From Cryptomeria japonica (lineage: Eukaryota; Streptophyta; Pinopsida; Cupressales; Cupressaceae), in assembly GCF_030272615.1 (NCBI RefSeq), contig NC_081408.1, positions 767,783,330 through 767,847,329 on the forward strand: a stretch of 64,000 nt of DNA, in the 5' to 3' direction. This document shows positions 25,780 through 37,600 of this stretch, piece by piece. The notes beneath the pieces were generated by a model. That model ran no database searches, was not told where the DNA came from, and saw nothing but the letters and a program-made list of their open reading frames with translations. Within the stretch, counting starts at the first letter, position 1; every line of letters starts with the position of its first letter. The position numbers and the translations under genes are program-made.

Positions 25780-25994
25780 CTAGTGTGATAAAACTCAAAA
25801 AAATAGAGCATAAGTTGCGATCAGATCTGAGGAAAAATAATAGGCCTAATAGATAACTAAAAACACACCAAATAGAGACACAATATCAAATAGAAACCAA
25901 AGGACTAGCGAAGACAACAAAAATCAAATTAACACATGAGATCACTCTTTGAAACACCATAGGTAACCTTCCTGATAGGACTCAATAAAACTCA
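25780..25994. other. Flank between the 21-bp array and the gag-pro element
   Basis: Non-coding AT-rich sequence. It continued into 31343 onward before the gag-pro element inserted. Confidence 0.5.
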
Positions 25995-25999
25995 TTCAC
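25995..25999. other. Left target-site duplication of the gag-pro element (imperfect)
   Basis: TTCAC lies immediately left of the LTR. TTTAC lies immediately right of the other LTR (31338-31342). One base differs, consistent with a 5-bp duplication mutated since insertion. Confidence 0.6.
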
Positions 26000-27627
26000 T
26001 GATGCAAACACAAGAGGTTTAATTTCAAACTTGTAGATAAATGTATGATAAGGACCTAAACCCCACACTCTTAAGGTGTTTCAAGTGCACCTAATACCTC
26101 TAAGAGTCTCAAAACTTGTCTTTCACTAAGCCAAGTGGCTCCTCTTCCTCTACACCATTTAAACACTCCCAAACAACATGTATCTAAGGTTAACATGTCA
26201 TCAAGTCTTCATTTGTCGAGACAACTCAAGTACTAGCCTTCAACTAGGCCTAGGCTTCTACTAGCCCTGCAAACATTGTTTTAGGCAGTTATCTCCCAAA
26301 AGTTACAAAACACCAGACAAAAAAATCATAGATTAGGATACCCTTTTCAACCAATAATAACATATCCAAGTATTAGGCACTATTACCTTGGACCGAATAT
26401 CACAAAAACTCACTATCCTTTGTAACCGATAGGCTAATTAGGCCAAATTTGCAAAGGAAGTACTCCCAAAATACATCTGCAGAAAGAACCCTTTCGTACA
26501 ATCTTTGGTTATGATCCAAAACCAAGGACTTTCTTGGTTATATGGTCAGGTTATGCTTCAATGTACCCTAACTCCAAAACCCTCTCTATTTCACCCTTAA
26601 ACCTAGGGCTTGCTAAAAAACCCATCAAAAATCACTTCCAGAATCAAATGAAGGTTGATTCACCATGTCCTCAACATACCCTTTTTTTTTCAAACACAAA
26701 AATACCCCTCCTTAAGGTCGATCTTCTACTGCTATAACCGTGGCACTAAAACCATGCATTTTCAATCAATCCTCCACGGTGTACACCAAAATTTCACTCC
26801 TTCCTGTCATTAAAGTGTCAAGAATGTATGATACAAATTAGGTATGATACAATCCATAGGAAACAAGGTCTTACATCTATGGTTGGATCATTATTTCAAA
26901 AGGAAACCAACAAAACAGTGAACAAAATGACTGTAAACTTAGGAATGATCAGCACAATGTGTGATCCCAGGATTTATTGAACCTTCAGCATATTACAAAC
27001 ATGTAAGGATGTACAATCACCACCCTCACTTCATTACAAAACCAATATCAAATCTACTTTAGTGCAAAGAAAGCATGAAAACCACAGATCTGCAGGAAAA
27101 CAAAGAAGTTTTTATTGCTATTTGAGTTACAGTCCGTACAACTTGTACTTCTTTGTACTCTCTCCCATACAAATGTCTCTCAGGGATTTAAATAGGCCTC
27201 CAACAACTTCCCCAACCGATCCATACAGTTATGTGTCATTACAAATGCTTAAACAAGCAAATTTTGTTGTTTCCCACCAAAATGGCACTAGCTGTTATTT
27301 TCAAATATTTGAATTAAAAGCTCTTATTAAACAACCTATATTGACTTCTACCCAAAGCTAATAACTCTTAAAGGATACAAATTCTTTATCCAATAGGTCT
27401 AAACACTTTTAAGACCCTCCCCAATCTTATAACCATGAAATCCTATATTTGGTCCTATGGTCTTATTAGGACCATTAGGACAATTAACCATTACATTAGG
27501 ATCATTACGATGAAATGCCATAATTGGCTTTAGAATATCAAAATTGAGTCTATTATACCCATACACGTCCTTGTCATGCCTCCATGGTGTCCTCCAAGTT
27601 GTCTTCCTATCAGGGGCTCCTGCACCA
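26000..27627 (-). repeat. 3' LTR of the gag-pro element
   Basis: Plus-strand ends are TGATGCA...TGCACCA, so in element sense it begins TGGTGCAGGAGCCCC and ends TGCATCA. A TATTTAAAT box lies at 27186-27194 on the minus strand. AATAAA on the minus strand follows near 27110. The partner copy is 29719-31337. Confidence 0.88.
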
Positions 27628-27642
27628 TACTAACCCCTAATG
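27628..27642 (-). other. Polypurine-like tract of the gag-pro element
   Basis: In element sense CATTAGGGGTTAGTA directly precedes the 3' LTR start TGGTGCAGG. It is purine-rich but imperfect. Position, not composition, carries the call. Confidence 0.6.
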
Positions 27643-29669
27643 AAAAATCTCTTGTCCCAAGAGAACAAATCTTTTGTGCTCAGATCTTGTAGGTCCTGTG
27701 ATGATTGTTTTGTACATGTCTGCACCCTGTTCAACTGCTCAAATGGGACTCTCCTACCTCTGCAACCTGCATCAATCTCAAAACAAGAATTAGTACTCAA
27801 AAACTTATGTTTTGGTCCCCTCATGGGACTGTCTTTTGTCTGCCTATGCTGCCTTCTTTCATCTGCTATTTGATCTATCTTTTGGTGAACACTAATGTCA
27901 CCATTACTGCCCCTCTTCTGCACTTCAATAGGACACAAAATTGAGCCCACCACTACACCATCCACACTACTATTCCACGGTACATTTGTTCTTACTAACT
28001 TGTTGTCATCAACCACCATCTTTTGCTTCACATGAGCCTTATCTCCAACTTGCAAACTCACATGTATTGGATCTCCAAAACATATGACACTTTTGTCATT
28101 TGTGTCAACAACATTCAAAGGATTCATCAAAAAATTTAGCCCATCTTTATGCACAAGATATCTAATAGTGTAGCCATCATGCATTGTCTTTCTCCCATAT
28201 TGCCAAAGTCTTCCTAGGATTAAGTGTGCACAAGTCATAGGTACCACATCACACAAAACCCTATCATGATATTCCCCAATTGAAAAATTGACATATGCTT
28301 GTTTCCTAATGAGGATATGTTGTTCTTTTCTAACCCAAGTAGCATAATAAGGACATCTATGAGGAAATCTTTGTAAATTAAGTTTATTGACCATCTCATA
28401 GGAAACCAAGTTATCATGTGAACCTGAATCTACAATCAATATACAAATTTTACCTTGACCCAAACACTGAGTTCTGAAAATGGATACCTTAGGCTCTTCT
28501 TGCTGCTGCAACTTGCCTTTGTTAATCATGAGGAATTCCCCTTCCAGCATTGGAATTTCTTTTAATGGTTCATTTTCTTCTTTCCTTTCTTCTTCTTGTG
28601 TTAGGTTGACTCTCCTATCCCTACCTCTATCCGATTGTTCCCACTTAGGACATTTAAAGGAAGGATGCCCCACTTCATTACAATTGAAGCATTTGCCTGT
28701 GAAAGTGCCTCTACTTGCCCCAAACCTTCCACCTCCTCTGTATCCTCCTCTTGAATTAGAAGATGTCTCTTTTCCTTTCTCATTGCTTTGTCCTTGTTCC
28801 CAATTTGTCATACCACCTCTTCCTCTTCCTCCTCTTCCACCATTCCCTTGTCTTTCCCACTTCCTCTTCAACTTCTCTTCTGCTCTAATAGCCAACTGAA
28901 AACATTCTCCCAATGTCCTAGGCATCTACATACCTATTTCATCTTGAAGGTTGAATCTTAACACATTCAAGTACCTTGCTATCTTCTCTTCTTCATTCTC
29001 TAGACCCCCTCTGATACTAAGCTTATGAAATTGCTTAGTATAGGACATCACATCCATATCCTTCTGCCTCATCTTCTTCACATGAATTGTATAATCAGAT
29101 GGTAAAAATTGATCTTTAATCAAACCCTTCATTCTAGCCCATGTTGTGATCTTTTCCAACCCTCTAGCCATCCTATCATTCTATATATCAGACCACCATG
29201 TCATAGTTGTACCTCTCAACTTAGTTTGGGCAAACTTTACTTTCTTTTCTTCATCCATTTCCTCAAATTCAAAGTAGTTGTCTAAGGCATCTAACCAGCC
29301 TAATATTTCTTCACTATCCATCCTCCCTTGGTAAATAGGTAGGTCAATGTTATTCTTACCTCCACCTTGGACTGCCTTTAGAAATCTCACGAATCTCTTC
29401 TCTCCAGGATCTTCTTCACTCCTTCTAGGCTCTTCATGCCTTTCCCCTTCATCGTGTGCTTCTGCTTCTTCACCCATCTCCTCTCTTCTAGGTTCTCTCC
29501 TTTATTTCTCTAAGGCTTCAATCCTTGCTAGAAGTTGTAACCTCTCTCTCCTTTGTTGTCTATCCTCCCTATCCTTTGCTTCTTCCAACTCCCTCTTTTC
29601 CCTCTTCTCTCTTTCAAGGGCTTCTCTCAACTCCTCTATCTCCCTAGCCATTTGATTTTTAGGTGCCAT
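27630..29669 (-). pseudogene. gag-pro: Gag-protease polyprotein, RT and integrase missing
   Basis: From the ATG at 29669 (MAPKNQMAREIEEL) a charged coiled-coil start leads into the retrotransposon gag domain (LPIYQGRMDSEEILGWLDAL, then TTMTWWSDI, and TKQFHKLS). A Gly/Arg-rich basic tract and one zinc knuckle (CFNCNEVGHPSFKC, near 28670) follow. The aspartic protease motif is VDSGSHDNLVS near 28430, and CAHLILGRLWQY comes near 28215. After about 28000 the frame runs on for roughly 120 codons of unrecognised sequence to a stop at 27630, beside the 3' LTR. Three single stops interrupt gag: TAA at 29499, TAG at 29178 and TAG at 28923. Each can be explained by one C-to-T change in a glutamine codon. 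Gag packages the RNA and the protease cleaves the polyprotein. Confidence 0.87.
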
Positions 29670-29702
29670 CTTATCAAAAAATTCCCTCAAAGATATACTC
29701 AC

Positions 29703-29715
29703 TGCTCCGATACCA
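29703..29715 (-). other. Primer binding site, initiator Met tRNA type
   Basis: TGGTATCGGAGCA on the minus strand lies three bases inside the 5' LTR. It differs at one base from the usual plant initiator-Met site TGGTATCAGAGC. It primes minus-strand DNA synthesis. Confidence 0.88.
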
Positions 29716-29718
29716 ATC

Positions 29719-31337
29719 TGATGCAGAGGCAAGAGGTTTAATTTCAAACTTGCAGATAAATTTATGATAAGGACCCAAACCCCACACTCTTAAGGTGTTT
29801 CAAGTGCACCTAATACCTCTAAGAGGCTCAAAACTTATCTTTCACTAAGCCAAGTGGCTCCTCTATCTCTACACCATTTAAACATTCCCAAACAACATGT
29901 ATCTAAGGTTCACAAGTCATCAAGTCTTCATTTGTCAAGACAACTCAAGTACTAGCCTTCAACTAGGCCTAAGTCCTACTAGCCCCGCAAACACTGTTTT
30001 AGGCAGTTATCTCCCAAAATTTGCAAAACACCAGACAAATAAATCACACATTAGGATACCGTTTTCAACCAAAAATAACATATCCAAGTATTAGGCACTT
30101 TTACCTTGGACCGAATATCACAAAAACTCACTATCCTCTATACCCGGTAAGCTAATTAGGCCAAATTTGCAAAGGAAGTACTCCCAAAATACATCTCCAA
30201 AAAGAACCCTTTCGTACAGTCTTTGGTTATGATCCAAAACTAAGGATTTTATTGGTTATATAGTCAAGTTATGCTTCTATATACCCTAACTCCAAAACCC
30301 TCTCTATTTCACCCTTAAACTTAGGGCTTGCTAAAAAACCCATCAAAAATTACTTCCAAAATCAAATGAAGGTTGATTCACCATTTCCTCAACATACCCT
30401 CATTGTTTCAAACACAAAAATAGCCCCTCCTTAAGGTCGATCTGCTACTGCTATGATCGTGACACTAAAACCATGCATTTTCAGTCAATCCTCCACGATG
30501 TACACCAAACTTTCACTCCTTCCTGTCATTAAAGTGCTAGGAATGTATGATACAAGTTAGGTATGATCCAATCCATAGGAAACAAGGTCTTACATCTATG
30601 GTTGGATCATTATTTCAAAAGGAAAACAACAAAACAATGAACAAAATGATTGCAAACTTAGGAATGATCAACACAATGTGTGATCCTAGGGTTTATTGAA
30701 CCTTCAACAGATTACAAACATGTAAGGATATACAAACACCACCCTCACTTCATTACAAAACCAATATCAAATCTACTTTATGCAAAGAAAGCATGAAAAC
30801 CACAGACCTGCAGGAAAACAAAGAAGTTTTTATTGCTATTTGAGTTACAGTCCGTACAACTTGTACTTCTTTGTACTCTCTCCCGTACAAATCCCTCCCA
30901 GGGCTTTAAATAGGCCTCCAAAAACTGCCCCAACTGATCCATACAGTTATGTGTCATTACAAATGCTTAAACAAGCAAATTTTGTTATTTCCCACCAAAA
31001 TGGCACTAGTCATTTTTTTCAAATATTTGAATTAAAAACTCTTATTAAACAACCTATATTGACTTCTACCCAAATATAATGACTCTTAAAGGATCATAAT
31101 TCTTTTTGCAATAGGTCTAAACACTTTTAAGACCCTCCCCAATCCTATAACCATGAAATCCTATATTTGGTCCTATTAGGACCATTAGGACAATTAACCA
31201 TTACATTAGGATCATTGCAATGAAATACCATAATTGGCTTTAGAATATCAAAATTGAGTTTATTAGATCCATACACCTCCTTCTCATGCCTCCATGGTGT
31301 CCTCCAAGTTGTCTTCCTATCAGGGGCTCCTGCACCA
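29719..31337 (-). repeat. 5' LTR of the gag-pro element
   Basis: This 1619-bp partner of 26000-27627 has the same termini and TATA-like TTTAAATA at 30905-30912. It lacks a 9-bp stretch that the other LTR has. It drives the gag-pro transcript leftward. Confidence 0.88.
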
Positions 31338-31342
31338 TTTAC

Positions 31343-33099
31343 AAAGAATGACAATAAAAATTTCCAAACATTGGGAATCAAGGAAATGCAACAAAATTCT
31401 TTAACTGCACAACTGGGAAGGCCAAAAAGACATATATGACAGAACACATAGACAAAACACAAGAGCCAAATATAAGACATACACGCTAGAGCTATAACTA
31501 ATATAGTTCATAGAACATATAATTACCCCAAATTTTTATGTCATAAGAAACTAAATCAATAATCCATTAGCAATAATATTTTCCCGTTCCCAACAATCAA
31601 ACCTTCACAGATAATATTTTGCAAACACGAGGAAAACAATTATTTTCGAAAACAAAATTGCAGAAAGGAGAAAATCTAACCAACATGGAATATTAGAAGT
31701 TATGGCAATGCAAATTCAAAGAAGAGTAAATCCAAAACAAGCGAGCTTCTAGCCAAATCCAATCATGTTCCAAACAAATTGAGAATCTCTAGTATGCAGA
31801 AAATTACTCTTAAAGGCCAACCTGGGCAAAGTCTCATAAAACATATCTATAAAAATAGATTAAGAAACTATGCAATAAACCGGCCAATCAGAATAATCGA
31901 AAATATAATATTTCTTACCAACCCTTTCTCGAATTCGAGTTAAGAAAATATAAAATGATATTATTTTCTTACCTAATTTTTACAGCCAATAAAATAATAG
32001 GGTAGGTAGAATATATAATATTTAATTAACTCAAAGGGGTAAAAATAAATAAATAACAAGAATAACCAATAATTAAACAAGCCATGTGCACGATAAAATA
32101 TAAAAGTCCAATAATAAAATAAACCAAGAGCAATATAAATAAATACCCCAAATTAAATATTAAAGCCACAAACTATATAAATGAATAATAAATCCAAAAG
32201 GCTAAAATGATTAAACAATAAATAAAAAATAAATAAATAAAAGCTCAATAAGAAATAATTAAAATAACATTAATCCTCAACAATAAATTACCTAATAACA
32301 ATAAATAACAAACCTATACAAATCAATTAATTCATTAATATCAAACTATACATTAAATTAACTGAAGTATCAATAAACTATATTAATCAATTATTAATTA
32401 ATTAATTAAATAATCATAACTCCACAAGGAAATCAAGCATAGGGCCAATTATCCCATCACAAGATACTAACGTAATGTCATATGACAAGACACTAGACTG
32501 ACAAGGATATCAACTTAAGCTTAGAGTGTGTAAAGGGAACTCATGCCATCTTCGATCAACTTACCATTGGGATAAAGACACGCTCAGACCTATGAGACGA
32601 AGTGGATTCGATCTTTAGTACCTGCAATCCTGCAACCACCAACCTCCACAAAATAACATATATCATTTATAATCAAACAACTGAGAGAGAATCACAACGT
32701 CATATCATGCTCACAATGAGTGGTATGACATTGTCTGTTACGAGTACAATAGTAAGGCAAGCACAACAATCATAACATCAAATCCTCCAATGCAATCATG
32801 AAATGGGGTTAGCCTTATCAAAATGTCATCCTAATCTCATAAACAATATAATCCATCATGAATAATTCAAGTACATATAGGTCGCCAAATATAAGTCTAT
32901 CCATCAGAATAATCTAAGATATGTCAATCATCCACATAGGCCATCATATATCAAATGTCCACATAACATGTCTAGCATCATCAATAAGCATTAGAGGTAT
33001 AAATCATTCCATGTGTATCAATCAAAACATCATCATAGAGTCTAAGCAAGTCTATCAATGCATAAATCAAAATTTGAATCTGGGAGGGACACTACAAGA
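31343..33099. other. AT-rich DNA, nothing recognised
   Basis: Very AT-rich with many AATAAATAAA words (31900-32420), then a more mixed stretch at 32440-32650. There is no open frame or tandem repeat of note. It may be the LTR or 3' region of an old gypsy element. Confidence 0.45.
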
Positions 33100-33104
33100 T
33101 AAAT

Positions 33105-33385
33105 AAGGTGATAATATGAAGGTTGATGAGAAGGCAAATTATGAGGTATTGAATGTGTTTGATCAAAATGGAGATGCGCGTATATTAGTTCAATGAATTT
33201 GATTGATGTTATATTCATATTGTGTTTCAAAGAGGGGAAGGATGCTTGATGTTCTATTTAAATCAGGGTTTTTGGAGGGGAAGGATGCAAGTTCTTTAAA
33301 GAGCATATGATTTAGAGTGTAGGATATAATGGAGATGGGTTTGTGTCTATTTATGAATTTATGCATTTAGCCATGTTAGAACTTC
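33105..33385 (+). pseudogene. Calmodulin-like EF-hand pair relic (carboxyl-side half?)
   Basis: Two EF-hand loops can be read on the + strand in different frames. The first is VFDQNGDARI near 33158-33185, then after a frameshift SSMNLIDVI. The second is YNGDGFVSIYEF near 33328-33363, followed by MHLAM. Between them lie linker remnants with EGKDA and SLKS. The second loop keeps the glycine, valine and terminal Glu; its first ligand position is Tyr after Gly-rich change. This resembles the C-terminal lobe of a plant calmodulin-like protein. Stops and at least two frameshifts make it a pseudogene. With the relic at 23.3 kb it could be one split gene. Confidence 0.62.
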
Positions 33386-33643
33386 TTTTTGACCTTATCC
33401 TAGTCCTTGAAAAAAAAGTTGCATTACCAATACCAAATTATTCCACATTAACTCTATAAAGAAAGATTTCATAGTGGTATCATACATCTATATATTTTAA
33501 CAACATTCTAGTATAGACCATTAAATAAACACTAGAACAACAATTCACTTAGAGAAAACCCAACCTCCAAAGGAACATAACCAATGTATTTTCAATAAAA
33601 ACATAGTTACAATATTTTCTCAAACTCCAAAGCTTCTATGGAT
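33386..33643. other. Flank left of the copia element
   Basis: Non-coding AT-rich sequence. It joined 39574 onward before the copia insertion. Confidence 0.5.
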
Positions 33644-33648
33644 ATCAA
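33644..33648. other. Left target-site duplication (ATCAA) of the copia element
   Basis: ATCAA directly precedes the left LTR. The same five bases follow the right LTR at 39569-39573. This proves a single integration event with matching ends. Confidence 0.93.
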
Positions 33649-34542
33649 TGTTGGGAAAAATGGTGTCTAAACCTTGCATTTATGCAAGGTTACTATTTAT
33701 AGTAAGTTTTCATTTGAGCACAAAATGGTGCGAAACTCTCCCTAAAGCTTCCAGTTGGTTAGATAAGCATTCCAGTAAAGTTGCATCGCAAGGTCACAAC
33801 TGGTTTTGAAGATATTAATGTTTTCGTCTTGGAGGGGTGCAATAAAATATTTAAACTTAATTTTGGAGACTTTAGAGGCTCCGAAACGCCCTGAAAAGTG
33901 GCCGTAACCGGCGACGCGGGTTACGAGGTGATAGAGCACTTCGCAAGCTTTCCGGCACTTCAAACGGTTCGTCAATCGGACACCCGGTTCTCAAGTTATG
34001 GCCTCCGGAAGTTTGTACTCCTGAAATAGGAAATATAATTTGTATCGGATACATAAATGAGCTGTAAAGGGGAGCGACACATGTTGATGTGTGCTTTAAC
34101 ATGTCATAGGGCGTCTAGAAGGGAGATAAGGTCAGCTACACCTTATTGGGTGGTTTTAGCCCATGGTTTTGTAATACCGTTTGATGGTTTCTTATATTGT
34201 ATCTCCTATTTATGAGGTGTGTGAGATAGAGGTTGTGTGTAAGAGTCTTATGGCTATTGAGTTGCCTCTGAATCTCTGATTAGTGGTACTCCTGCGAAGA
34301 GCATGCTCTGCAAGTATGTTGTAATCTGTTTTTGATTGCTGAATAAAATATTGAGCTGCTTTTAGAGGGTGGGGTTTTTCTCCCGAAAGGGTTTTCCCCA
34401 CGTAAATCATTGTGTTGTGGTATGATTGCTATTATATCTATTTCTATTTTCTGTAACTGTTGTAATGATCTGAAAAAGTTTTGCATTACCCTCCTCTCAA
34501 GGTTAGTGTAGGAAGTTGTTTCCGCTACTTAACTTCCTTACA
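33649..34542 (+). repeat. 5' LTR of the copia element
   Basis: 894 bp, from TGTTGGGAAAAATGG to CTTCCTTACA. It contains AATAAA at 34342-34347 and, just after it, an inverted repeat GTGGGG...CCCCAC with an inner CTCCC/GGG stem. Both are absent from the 3' copy. It supplies the promoter for the polyprotein. Confidence 0.95.
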
Positions 34543-34544
34543 AG

Positions 34545-34556
34545 TGGTATCAGAGC
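34545..34556 (+). other. Primer binding site, initiator Met tRNA
   Basis: TGGTATCAGAGC, two bases after the LTR end, exactly complementary to the usual plant initiator-Met tRNA 3' end. It is the common copia primer. Confidence 0.95.
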
Positions 34557-34666
34557 CTGATCACCTTTGGTTTCAATTGTGGGCAGTTGGGTTTTTTGAA
34601 CTAATCCAGATTTGAGTGGGAGCTTGTGCAGAAGACACTTTTTGATCTTGTTGCAGGAATATTCAG

Positions 34667-37600
34667 ATGGCGAGTTCGTCAGGGAGAATAGAGGTGGAGA
34701 AATTTAATGGAAGTAATTTTGAGATGTGGAAGCTGAAGATGGAAGATCTGCTAATAGATCGAGATCTTTGGGATGCTGTTGATGTGAATGTCCAAAGGCC
34801 CTCAGATCCTACTACGGCAGCTCAGTATGATGTTATGGACCGAAAAGCCAAGGGTCTAATTAGACTGTGCCTGGCAGACTCTGTTCTAATCAATGTCCAT
34901 GAAGAAAACTCTGCAAAGAAGCTATGGACTAAGCTTGGTGAGATGTATCAAGTGAAATCTTTATTAAATCAAATTTTCTTAAGAAAGAAATTGTATTCCT
35001 TGAAGATGGAAGAGGGTGGACGAATTGCAGACCACCTGGAAGCATTCAATATGTTGGTGGCTCAATTAGTATTCGTTGGTGTTAAGATGGACGAGGAGGA
35101 GAAATGTCAGATCTTGCTTTGTTCTTTGCCTGATTCATGGGATTCTCTTGTTATGGCTATCGGTAGTACTTCTGTTGTTTTGAAATCTGAAGACGTGGTG
35201 GGTGCCCTACTCGGTGAAGAGATGCGAAGGAAGGTATCCATCAGTTCAAAGGAAGCCCTAACCGTTCGTGGAAGACCTAAAGAGAAAGGCAAGAAGAATG
35301 AGAAGTGCGGCAAGTCCAAATCCAAAGGGAGATCGAAATCTCCTGGAAAGTCCAAAGTCATTTGCTGGAATTGCGGTAAACCGGGTCACATCCGTAAGGA
35401 CTGCAAAGAAGAAAAGAAGAAGAAGAAAAAGAAAAAGTTCGATTCTGATTCTGAGTCCGATAAGGAAGATGGCGATGCATTTATTGCGGCTTTGGTGACT
35501 CATGCAGGTAATGATGCCTGGCTAATTGACTCAGGTGCATCTTTTCATATGACTTCCAATAGAGATTGGTTTTCTGAATATGAAGGATTTAATGGAGGTA
35601 AGGTGTACTTGGGTGATGATTCACCTCTAGACATTGTTGGTCAAGGTAAAGTTAGAATCAGGTTTTCTGATGGTAGAATAAAAAGGATTAATGGTGTGCT
35701 GCATATCCCTGGATTAAAACGAAACCTGTTATCTGTGAGCAAACTGATAGATGCAGGTGTGCAGGTAGTCTTTTCTGAAGCAGGATGTAAGATGATTAAG
35801 GGTGCTATGGTAGTTGCTAGAGGTGTCAGGTTTGGCACTTTGTATAAGCTTGAAGCATACACTGTTGAGTGTAATAGCACTTCTGTAAAAAGTAAATCTG
35901 CAGATACTTCACTGGAAGATTTGAAGGTTTCACCTTTAGCAGATGGAAATGGTTTTTGGGTACCTAAGGGTGCTCTTTCGTCTGAAGCAAAGTTACCTGC
36001 AGAGAAGACTATGTTATGGCACCAGAGACTTGGTCACATTGGAGAAAAGGGTCTAAGGACCTTGAAAAATAAAAACCTTGTTGAAGGTTTGAATGATTGT
36101 AATCTTGACTTTGATTTCTGTGAGCATTGCATTTATGGAAAACAAAACCGCGTTCAGTTTTACTCGAGTTCTCATAAAACTTGTGGTGTTTTGGATCTTA
36201 TCCATTCTGATGTGTTTGGTCTAGTAGATGTCTCTTCGATTGGAAAATCCACATATTATGTTTCATTTATTGATGATTTTAGTAGAAGGACATGGGTATA
36301 TTTTCTAAAGAGTAAATCTGAAGTTTTTAGTCGTTTTAAAGAATTTAAAGCAATGGTTGAGTTGCAGACTGGAAAGAAAATAAAATGTTTGAGAACTGAT
36401 AATGGCGGTGAGTTTTGCTCTAATGATTTTGATAGATTTTGTAAAGACTGTGGAATTAACAGGCAGAAGACAACTCCATATTCTCCACAGCAAAATGGAG
36501 TTGCAGAAAGAATGAACAGGACACTGATGGAGAAGGCTAGGAGTATGTTGAGTGGTGCTGGTCTCGAACAAAAGTTTTGGGCTGAAGCTATTGCCACTGC
36601 TTGCTACCTGATTAACAGGTCTCCTACATCAGCTCTTGTTGATAAAACGCCTATGGAAGCATGGTCAGGTCACAAGCCTTCATTGAGACATCTTAGAGTT
36701 TTTGGTTGCGAGGCATATGCACATGTGCCAAAGGAGAAGCGAACAAAGTTGGAGAACAAGGCTGTGAAATGTATCTTCATCGGGTATAGTTATGGTGTGA
36801 AAGGATACAAGCTTTGGGACCCTGTTGCACAAAAGGTAATTCACAGTAGAAGTGTTATTTTTAGAGAAATTAAGTCTCCTTCTGTTACATTGCAGCCAGA
36901 ACAGACTAAAAAAGAAGATGTGATTCAACTTCCTTCTACACCTGAAAGAGTTGAATCGAGACCCCTAGATAGGCAAGAATTTGAGGAGAGCTCGTCTAGC
37001 TCTGAATCTTCAGAAGAGGAGGAAGAACCTCCAACTCAGCTTGTTCGAAGGTCTACAAGACATAGACAACCACCTGAAAGGTATTCACCTGATGATTGGA
37101 GATGTATTTTTGCTCTGAATACTAGTGTGGATGAACCGAAATCTGTAGAAGAGGCATTAGGTATGAATGATGCAGAATCCTGGAAGATTGCTATGGAGGA
37201 AGAAATGGCAGCTTTGAAAAAGAATGATACATGGGATCTTGTACCATTGCCTGAAGGACGAAAACCTGTTGGTTGTAAATGGGTGTTCAAGAAAAAGATT
37301 GGTTCAGATGGAAGCATTGAGAAGTATAAAGCAAGGTTGGTTGCAAAAGGCTACTCTCAGGTTGAGGGTGTTGATTACGGTGAGATATTTTCTCCTGTTG
37401 CAAAAATGACGTCCATTAGATTTTTGCTTTCTATTGCTACTACTTATGATTTAGAGGTTGAGCAAATGGATGTGAAAACTGCTTTCCTTCATGGTGATTT
37501 GGAGGAAGATATTTATATGACACAGCCGGAGCACTATGTGGTGAAAGGCAAAAGTAATTTGGTTTGTGAATTGAAGAAATCTTTGTATGGCCTCAAACAA

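Larger units (their letters stand above)
26000..31337 (-). mobile_element. Complete LTR retrotransposon carrying only gag and protease
   Basis: Two long LTRs (1628 and 1619 bp) flank just 2.1 kb of internal DNA. On the minus strand the order is 5' LTR (29719-31337), primer binding site, gag with zinc knuckle, aspartic protease, polypurine-like tract and 3' LTR (26000-27627). Reverse transcriptase, RNase H and integrase are absent. The protease region ends with a CAHLILGRLWQY-like motif, as in Ty3/gypsy chromovirus-type elements. It can only have moved with enzymes supplied by another element. LTRs differ by several percent plus small indels (for example 9 bp near 27460), so it is older than the copia and Tat insertions. 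Confidence 0.88.

Noticed and set aside
28480-28899. 139-codon plus-strand frame over the gag zinc knuckle region
   Set aside because: It is the mirror of the Gly/Arg-rich gag segment, giving an artificial Leu/Pro/Ser-rich frame.
34545-34556. tRNA-like match TGGTATCAGAGC
   Set aside because: It is the primer binding site of the copia element, not a tRNA gene. No cloverleaf surrounds it. The same holds for 29703-29715.
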